In this document: positions 31,835 through 36,839 of the stretch, piece by piece | Layout: the number at the start of each line of letters is the position of its first letter | Position numbering within the stretch: position 1 is the first letter of the stretch | Origin: JADJYF01 sp050186725 | GTDB taxonomy: Bacteria > Pseudomonadota > Gammaproteobacteria > Ga0077536 | DNA length: 36,839 nt | Assembly (NCBI GenBank): GCA_050186725.1 | Contig: JBFWYG010000042.1 | Coordinates: 1 to 36,839, forward strand | Direction: 5' to 3' | Program-made: the position numbers and the translations under genes | Notes under the pieces: generated by a model | What the model was told of the DNA's origin: nothing | The model's input: only the letters and a program-made list of their open reading frames with translations | The model's database searches: none

Positions 31835-32842
31835 ATGAGCACGACGGAACTGGCCGCCTGGTTCGCGCCCGAGCGCGAACGCCTCGCCATCGCCCTTGCC
31901 GGATTGCCGGCCAGCGCGCGCGCCTGGTGGCGGGACATGCAGCCGCGCATGGACGCGGCCTGCCAACACGAGGGGCACGCGGCACGGCTCGTCGCGGCGC
32001 TCGCCGCCCTGCCCGCGCTGAAGGCGACGCGCTGCGTGGCCGGCGCGGTGCTGCGGGTCGAAGGCGCATGCGCGCCGGCCACGCGCGCCGACCTGCGCAG
32101 CGCACTGCTCGCGCTCGCGCCCTGGCGCAAAGGGCCGCTGGAATTCTTCGGCGTGTGCCTCGACGCCGAGTGGCGGAGCGACTTGAAGTGGGCGCGCGTC
32201 GCGCCGCATCTCGCGCCGCTGGCCGGCCGTCGCGTGCTGGACGTCGGCTGCGGCAACGGCTACTACGCGTGGCGCATGGCGGCGGCCGGCGCGGCGCTGG
32301 TAGTCGGCATCGATCCGGCCCTGCCGGCGCTCGCGCAGGGGCTGGCCCTGCGGCGCTACTGGCAAGGGCCCGCGCCCTGCCTGCTGCCGCTCGCGAGCGA
32401 CGCGCTCGATGCGCGCCTCGCGTGCTTCGACACGGTGTTCTCCATGGGCGTGCTCTACCACCGGCGCGATGCGCTCGCGCACCTCGCCGAACTCGCCGCC
32501 GCGCTCAAGCCGGGCGGCGAACTGCTGCTCGAGACCCTGGTGCTAGCCGAGGGCGGCGCCGCGGTGCTCGAACCCGGTGAACGCTACTGCGCGATGCGCA
32601 ACGTCTTTCAGGTGCCGGCGCCGCGCACGGTGCTGGCGTGGCTCGCGGCGCGCGGCTTCGCCGATGCTCGACTGGTCGATGTCACCGCGACCTCGACCGT
32701 GGAACAACGCCGTACCGCGTGGATGCCGCGTCATTCGCTGCCGGAGTTCCTCGACCCGCGCGATGCGCGGCGCACGCGCGAGGGCCATCCCGCGCCGCTG
32801 CGCGCGGTGTTCGTCGCCCGGCGCGGCGCGGGCCCGCTATAG
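31835..32842 (+). CDS. cmoB: tRNA uridine(34) 5-carboxymethoxy transferase CmoB
   Basis: CmoB transfers a carboxymethyl group from carboxy-SAM to ho5U34, giving cmo5U34 in tRNAs that read wobble codons. The 335-aa product shows family segments ERLAIALAGLPAS, then KGPLEFFGVCLDAEWRSDLKW and the SAM-binding motif RRVLDVGCGNGYYAWRMAAAG. VFSMGVLYHRRDALAHL follows, and a C-terminal TAWMPRHSLPEFLDP. ATG 31835 gives MSTTELAAWFAPE; the frame is open upstream to 31763 without similarity. There is no obvious Shine-Dalgarno. CmoA, which supplies carboxy-SAM, is not in the window. Confidence 0.94.
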   Translation: MSTTELAAWFAPERERLAIALAGLPASARAWWRDMQPRMDAACQHEGHAARLVAALAALPALKATRCVAGAVLRVEGACAPATRADLRSALLALAPWRKGPLEFFGVCLDAEWRSDLKWARVAPHLAPLAGRRVLDVGCGNGYYAWRMAAAGAALVVGIDPALPALAQGLALRRYWQGPAPCLLPLASDALDARLACFDTVFSMGVLYHRRDALAHLAELAAALKPGGELLLETLVLAEGGAAVLEPGERYCAMRNVFQVPAPRTVLAWLAARGFADARLVDVTATSTVEQRRTAWMPRHSLPEFLDPRDARRTREGHPAPLRAVFVARRGAGPL

Positions 32843-32863
32843 TGCGCGGCTCCACTCACGAGG
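32838..32863 (+). promoter_or_regulatory. Candidate -10 (TATAGT) and ribosome-binding site for the SDR gene
   Basis: TATAGT (32838-32843) contains the cmoB stop codon TAG (32840-32842). A start about 7 nt downstream would give a short leader carrying GAGG (32860-32863), 7 nt before the ATG at 32871. No -35 is clear, as it would lie inside cmoB. Confidence 0.45.
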
Positions 32864-32870
32864 CACGGCC

Positions 32871-33617
32871 ATGAACGAACTGATGCTGGTGACGGGCGCG
32901 GCGCGCGGCATAGGCGCCGCCACCGCCGAGCTCGCCGCCGCGCGTGGCTTCACGGTGGCGGTCAACTACCTGCGTGACCACGCCGCCGCCGAGGCGGTGT
33001 GCGCGCGCATCGTCGCGGCCGGCGGCGCGGCGTTTGCCGTGCAGGCCGACGTCGCCGACGAGGCGCAGGTGCTGGCGATGTTCGTGACGCTCGACGCGCA
33101 CGGGCTGCCGCTCACCGCGCTGGTCAACAACGCGGGCGTGGTCGGCACCATCGCGCCTTTTTGCGACTACGACGCGGCGCGGCTGCAACGCACCTTTGGC
33201 GTCAACCTGTTCGGCGCCTTTCTCGTCGCGCGCGAAGCCTTGAAGCGCATGTCCACCGCGCGCGGCGGCGCGGGCGGCGGTATCGTCAACCTGTCCTCGG
33301 CGGCGGCGCGCATCGGCTCGCCCAACGAGTTCATCGACTACGCGGCCTCCAAGGGCGCGATCGACGCGATGACGCTCGGGCTCGCCAAGGAGTTCGCCAC
33401 CCAGGGGGTGCGGGTCAACGCCGTGCGGCCGGGCCTGATCGACACAGAGATCCACGCCTCGGCCGGCGCGCCCGATCGCATCGAGCGCTTCACGCCCATG
33501 ATTCCCATGCGTCGCGCCGGTACCGCGACAGAGGTGGCCGAGGCCATCCTGTGGCTCCTGTCGCACGAGGCCGCCTACGTGACCGGCGCCTTCATCGACG
33601 TCAGCGGTGGGCGCTGA
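32871..33617 (+). CDS. Short-chain dehydrogenase/reductase (SDR) family oxidoreductase
   Basis: A 248-aa classical SDR that would use NAD(P)H on an unidentified substrate. The Rossmann motif TGAARGIG is at residues about 8-15, NNAG at about 86-89. The catalytic Ser (NLSSAAARIGS) is followed by YAASKGA with Tyr and Lys, and RVNAVRPGLIDTEIH is typical. The end, YVTGAFIDVSGGR, is family-standard. GAGG lies 7 nt before the ATG. An ABC exporter gene begins 8 nt downstream, so they are probably one operon. The substrate cannot be predicted. Confidence 0.92.
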   Translation: MNELMLVTGAARGIGAATAELAAARGFTVAVNYLRDHAAAEAVCARIVAAGGAAFAVQADVADEAQVLAMFVTLDAHGLPLTALVNNAGVVGTIAPFCDYDAARLQRTFGVNLFGAFLVAREALKRMSTARGGAGGGIVNLSSAAARIGSPNEFIDYAASKGAIDAMTLGLAKEFATQGVRVNAVRPGLIDTEIHASAGAPDRIERFTPMIPMRRAGTATEVAEAILWLLSHEAAYVTGAFIDVSGGR

Positions 33618-33625
33618 GCGCGCGC

Positions 33626-35455
33626 GTGGACGCCGCGGCTCGAGACGTCACGCTGCCGGCGGTCGAGGCACTGCCCGATCGGCCGCTGCCCTTCTGCCTG
33701 CGCTACGTGCGGCGTTACTGGGCGCAGGTCGCGACCATGGTGGCGCTGGAGGCGGGCCAGTCCGGCTGCTCGATCCTGCTGCCCTTCGCCATCAAGCAGA
33801 TGATGGACGCGGTGGCGGCCGCCCAGGCCGGCGGCCTGGATGCGTGGGCGGCGGTGCGCGAGCCGTTCTGGCTGTTCGCGGCGCTGAACCTGGGGGTGGT
33901 GCTGTGTTCGCGCGCGAGCGGCACGCTGCTGGTGATGCTGGGCCCGGCGCTCCGTCGCCGCGTGCGGCGCGAGCTGTTCGCCTGGCTGCAGCTTCATTCG
34001 CAGCGTTACTTCCTCTCCAACTTCGCCGGATCGCTCGCCAATCGCATCGCCGAGGTGTCGATGGGCGTCGCGCAGGTGATCTGGACGGTGCTGTTCGACT
34101 TCTGGCCGCTGGCCATCGCGTTCGGCGTGTCGCAGGTGCTGCTCGCGCAGGTCAACCCGCGGCTCGCGCTGGTGCTCGGCGCGTGGATCGTGGTCTACGT
34201 GCTGGTGTCCTTCCTGCTCGCGCGCCGCTGTCGGCGCTATGCGCGCGACTACGCCGCGGCGCGCAGCGCCGTGTCCGGCACAATCGTCGATTCGGTGTCG
34301 AACATCATGACCGCCAAGCTGTTCGCGCGGCGCGATTTCGAGCGCCGCTATCTCGACGACTACCTCGAGGTCGAAGTGGCGCGGGCGCGCAGCACTTTCT
34401 GGTTCATGGAGGGGATACGCTGGTTCCAGTTCCTCTCCGCGCTGGTCCTGATGCTCGCTGTGATCGGCTACGCGCTCAAGCTGTTCGGCGCGGGCGCGAT
34501 GAGCGCCGGCCAGTTCGCCATGGCGGCGAGCCTCTCGCTGCTGCTCATCGAACAGGCGCGCGGGCTGTCGCGACGCTTCCTCGAGTTCTTCGAGTTCCTG
34601 GGCAACATCAACGATGGTGTCGGCATGATCGTCAGACCCCACGAAGTGGTCGATCAGCCCGGCGCGGCGCCGCTCGCTGTGACCCGCGGCGAGATCCGCT
34701 TCGAGCACGTGGACTTCGCCTACAGCGCCGAGCGGCCGGTGTTCCGCGATCTGGACCTCACCTTCGCCCCGGGCGAGCGCGTGGGACTGGTGGGCTATTC
34801 CGGCAGCGGCAAGAGCACACTGGTCAACCTCGTGCTGCGGCTTTTTGAACCGCAGGCCGGGCGCATACTGATCGACGGCCAGGACGTGCGTACCGTCACC
34901 CAGGAAAGCCTGCGCGCGGCGGTGGCGATGATTCCGCAGGACCCGCTCCTGTTCCACCGCTCGCTGATGGACAACATCCGCTACGGGCGCCTCGACGCCA
35001 GCGACGAGGAAGTGATCGAGGCGGCGCGGCGCGCCCATGCGCACGAGTTCATCGTCGGCATGGAGCAGGGCTACGACGCGCTGGTCGGCGAGCGCGGCGT
35101 GAAGCTCTCGGGCGGGCAGCGGCAGCGCATCGCGCTGGCGCGCGCCATCCTGAAGGGCTCGCCCATCCTGCTGCTCGACGAGGCGACCAGCGCGCTCGAC
35201 TCGGTGACCGAGAAACTCATCCAGCAGAGCCTCGACTTCCTGATGCGGGGCCGCACCGTGGTGGTGATCGCCCACCGGCTCTCGACGCTCGCCAGCATGG
35301 ATCGCATCGTGGTGTTCCACGAAGGGCGGGTGGTGGAGGATGGCAGTCACGCGGCGCTGCTCGCCCGTGGCGGGCACTACGCGCACATGTGGTCGATGCA
35401 GGCCGGCGGTTTCCTGCCGGACGAGGGGCAGGCCGACGAAGCGGCGCGGGCCTAG
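33626..35455 (+). CDS. ABC exporter, fused permease and ATPase (MsbA/multidrug type)
   Basis: A 609-aa half-transporter that should work as a dimer. The N-terminal half (about residues 25-320) has six hydrophobic helices, e.g. MVALEAGQSGCSILLPF and LALVLGAWIVVYVLVSFLLA. The C-terminal ATPase has Walker A GYSGSGKST, Q-loop MIPQDPLLFHRS, signature LSGGQRQRIALARA, Walker B ILLLDEATSALDS and switch His in VVVIAHRLSTL. The substrate is unknown; lipid, drug or peptide export are all possible. GTG 33626 is the first start after the SDR stop; the frame stays open upstream only as an overlap with the SDR gene. The stop is 2 nt from the stop of the converging HD-GYP gene. Confidence 0.93.
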   Translation: MDAAARDVTLPAVEALPDRPLPFCLRYVRRYWAQVATMVALEAGQSGCSILLPFAIKQMMDAVAAAQAGGLDAWAAVREPFWLFAALNLGVVLCSRASGTLLVMLGPALRRRVRRELFAWLQLHSQRYFLSNFAGSLANRIAEVSMGVAQVIWTVLFDFWPLAIAFGVSQVLLAQVNPRLALVLGAWIVVYVLVSFLLARRCRRYARDYAAARSAVSGTIVDSVSNIMTAKLFARRDFERRYLDDYLEVEVARARSTFWFMEGIRWFQFLSALVLMLAVIGYALKLFGAGAMSAGQFAMAASLSLLLIEQARGLSRRFLEFFEFLGNINDGVGMIVRPHEVVDQPGAAPLAVTRGEIRFEHVDFAYSAERPVFRDLDLTFAPGERVGLVGYSGSGKSTLVNLVLRLFEPQAGRILIDGQDVRTVTQESLRAAVAMIPQDPLLFHRSLMDNIRYGRLDASDEEVIEAARRAHAHEFIVGMEQGYDALVGERGVKLSGGQRQRIALARAILKGSPILLLDEATSALDSVTEKLIQQSLDFLMRGRTVVVIAHRLSTLASMDRIVVFHEGRVVEDGSHAALLARGGHYAHMWSMQAGGFLPDEGQADEAARA

Positions 35456-35457
35456 TC

Positions 35458-36747
35458 TCAGGCGGCGGAGTGGGCGCGGCGGGTCTCGAGGCCGCTCCAC
35501 AGTTCGGTCAGATCGGGGAAGTTCCAATGACTGGGATCCTCCCAGCGCTTGATGCGTTCCGTGCCCTTCATGTGCGCGAGATCGAGCACCTTCGGCGTGA
35601 TGCGCGACTTGCGGCGCGTGCAGAAGAAGGCCTTCACCTGCGGCGTGAGCAGCGAGTCGGGCGCGACTTCGACGATCACGCCGAGCAGGCCCGATTCCAG
35701 CAGCACCAGTGAGCCCACCGGGTAGATGCCGACCGACTTCACGAAGGCCTGGAACACGCGCGCGTCGAAATGGCCCTTGCTCCATTCGTTCATCTTGCGA
35801 ATGGCGACCGCCGGATCCCAGCCGGTCTTGTAGGGTCGGTCCGAGGTGATGGCGTCGTACACGTCGCACACCGCGCCCATCTTGGCGAACAGCGTGATGG
35901 TGTCGGCGTCGAGGCGGTCGGGATAGCCGCTGCCGTCGACCTTCTCGTGATGATGCAGCGCGACGTCCAGCGGGATCTCGCCCACGCCGCGGCCTTCCAG
36001 CAGCATGTCGTAGCCGTAGCGCGGATGGGCCTTCATCTCGTTGAACTCGGCGTCGGTCAGCTTGCCGGGCTTGTTCAGGATCTCGAGCGAGACCATCGCC
36101 TTGCCGAGATCGTGTATCAGGCCGGCCATGCCGGCCTCGCGGGTCTCGTCCTCGTCCAGTCCGAGCTGGCGCGCGAGCGCGATCATCAGCCCGTACACCG
36201 CCACCGAGTGCATGAAGGTGTAATCGTCCTGGGTCTTGAGCCGCGCGAGGCTGATCAGCGCGCCGGGATTGCGCGCCACCGAGCTCGAGATCTCCTCGAC
36301 CAGCGGCTGCATGCTCTCCGCGCTCACCGCGCGACCCATGCGCGCCTCGCTGAACATGCTGGTGATGGCGCCCTTGGCCTTGGCGCAGAGCGCGGCGGCG
36401 CGCCGCACCTCGCCCGCGAGTTCCACCCGCGCGATGACCTTGGTCGGCAGCGCAAGCGTCGCCTCGAGCTCGCGCTCGATGCGTTCGTCGGCCTCCTCGC
36501 GGGTCTCGGCCGGCGCGCTGTCCTCGCCGCTGGCCACGTCCAGCCCACGGGAGGTGTCAATCCACACCTCCTTGACCGCGGAATTGCGCAGGCTGTCGAT
36601 GTCGGCCGGGTTCTCCAGCAGAAAGCGCGTATTCCAGAACGGGTGATCCATCCACGAGCCGCACATCTCGTTCAGGAACATGCCGGTCCGCAGCTGCTCG
36701 ACGGGGATCTTGCGCAGCGTGGCGGGTCTGGCGGCTTGCTTGGTCAC
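35458..36747 (-). CDS. HD-GYP domain c-di-GMP phosphodiesterase with N-terminal DUF3391
   Basis: HD-GYP enzymes hydrolyse the second messenger cyclic di-GMP. The 429-aa protein has an N-terminal DUF3391-like domain (residues about 12-135: RKIPVEQLRTGMFLNEM). The HD-GYP domain (about 165-345) has His180 (TFMHSVAVYG), the HD pair 212-213 in IHDLGKA, HHHEKVDGSGYP (265-276) with the GYP triplet, and AKMGAVCDVYDAITSDRPYK, so the metal and substrate residues appear intact. No receiver or membrane domain is seen. The start is GTG 36747 with AGGG 7 nt upstream; the next ATG (MFLNE) would cut into DUF3391. Confidence 0.93.
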   Translation of the reverse strand: MTKQAARPATLRKIPVEQLRTGMFLNEMCGSWMDHPFWNTRFLLENPADIDSLRNSAVKEVWIDTSRGLDVASGEDSAPAETREEADERIERELEATLALPTKVIARVELAGEVRRAAALCAKAKGAITSMFSEARMGRAVSAESMQPLVEEISSSVARNPGALISLARLKTQDDYTFMHSVAVYGLMIALARQLGLDEDETREAGMAGLIHDLGKAMVSLEILNKPGKLTDAEFNEMKAHPRYGYDMLLEGRGVGEIPLDVALHHHEKVDGSGYPDRLDADTITLFAKMGAVCDVYDAITSDRPYKTGWDPAVAIRKMNEWSKGHFDARVFQAFVKSVGIYPVGSLVLLESGLLGVIVEVAPDSLLTPQVKAFFCTRRKSRITPKVLDLAHMKGTERIKRWEDPSHWNFPDLTELWSGLETRRAHSAA

Positions 36748-36807
36748 TGGTAGGCCCTGGATCCGTAGCGGGGTCCTGGGTTAGCGGCAATGTGACAGTT
36801 CGGCTTG

Positions 36808-36823
36808 AGGCGCGCTCGCGCCT
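36808..36823. promoter_or_regulatory. Inverted repeat upstream of the HD-GYP gene
   Basis: AGGCGCG (36808-36814), CT, CGCGCCT (36817-36823) is perfectly symmetric and lies about 60-75 bp before the HD-GYP start. It could be an operator or part of a neighbouring gene beyond the window. The rest of 36748-36839 shows no gene. Confidence 0.3.
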
Positions 36824-36839
36824 GCACCCCCAGCCCTTG

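Noticed and set aside
32999..33625. N-terminal extension of the ABC exporter inside the SDR gene
   Set aside because: The Arg-rich stretch is the SDR gene read out of frame; the exporter's own start is the GTG at 33626.
33575..35869. 764-codon minus-strand open frame opposite the ABC exporter
   Set aside because: Antisense to Walker A, signature and Walker B motifs of a clear transporter; composition is shadow-like.

Overview
This is a GC-rich chromosomal segment of a gammaproteobacterium. The evidence is the gene order yciO–trpS–scpA–scpB–rluB and tpiA–secG–tRNA-Leu(GAG)–nuoA-N (the latter is also seen in Legionella/Coxiella/Xanthomonas-type genomes) and the presence of cmoB, psd and trhO. 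I cannot name the genus. There are no transposases, integrases, phage genes or CRISPR arrays. Gene density is very high and most adjacent co-directional genes touch or overlap by 4 nt.

Layout. (1) 1-5000: a bolA-family gene on the minus strand diverges from yciO–trpS–scpA–scpB–rluB, which ends at a probable intrinsic terminator. (2) 5056-6548: tpiA, secG and tRNA-Leu(GAG). (3) 6735-21402: a complete 14-gene complex I operon, nuoA to nuoN, with separate nuoC and nuoD. Its only large internal gap is 150 bp between nuoI and nuoJ and carries a perfect 16-bp palindrome. (4) 21552-21830: a single-RRM RNA-binding protein with a structured leader. (5) 23878-21898, minus strand: a tightly overlapped sco–PCuAC–psd operon for copper delivery to cytochrome oxidase plus phosphatidylethanolamine synthesis. 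(6) 24015-30805: two paralogous Ser/Thr kinase–cyclic-nucleotide-binding-domain fusions flank a convergent/divergent pgi. The second kinase starts an apparent operon with an exported PQQ-dehydrogenase-like beta-propeller protein, an unrecognised 207-aa protein and a DUF2141-like exported protein. (7) 30778-32842: trhO and cmoB are divergent; both act on the same tRNA wobble-uridine modification (ho5U34 then cmo5U34). (8) 32871-35455: an SDR oxidoreductase and an MsbA-type ABC exporter. (9) 35458-36747, minus strand: a DUF3391/HD-GYP c-di-GMP phosphodiesterase.

Most of the window is core metabolism. The least explained part is region 6: two kinases of nearly equal length (430 and 431 aa), both with a DFS triplet where kinases normally have DFG, both ending in a cNMP-binding domain that keeps its phosphate-binding cassette, and both close to sugar-phosphate and sugar-oxidising genes. 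That suggests a second-messenger-gated phosphorylation module, but no substrate or function can be read from the sequence. All alignments, similarities and promoter calls here were made by eye.
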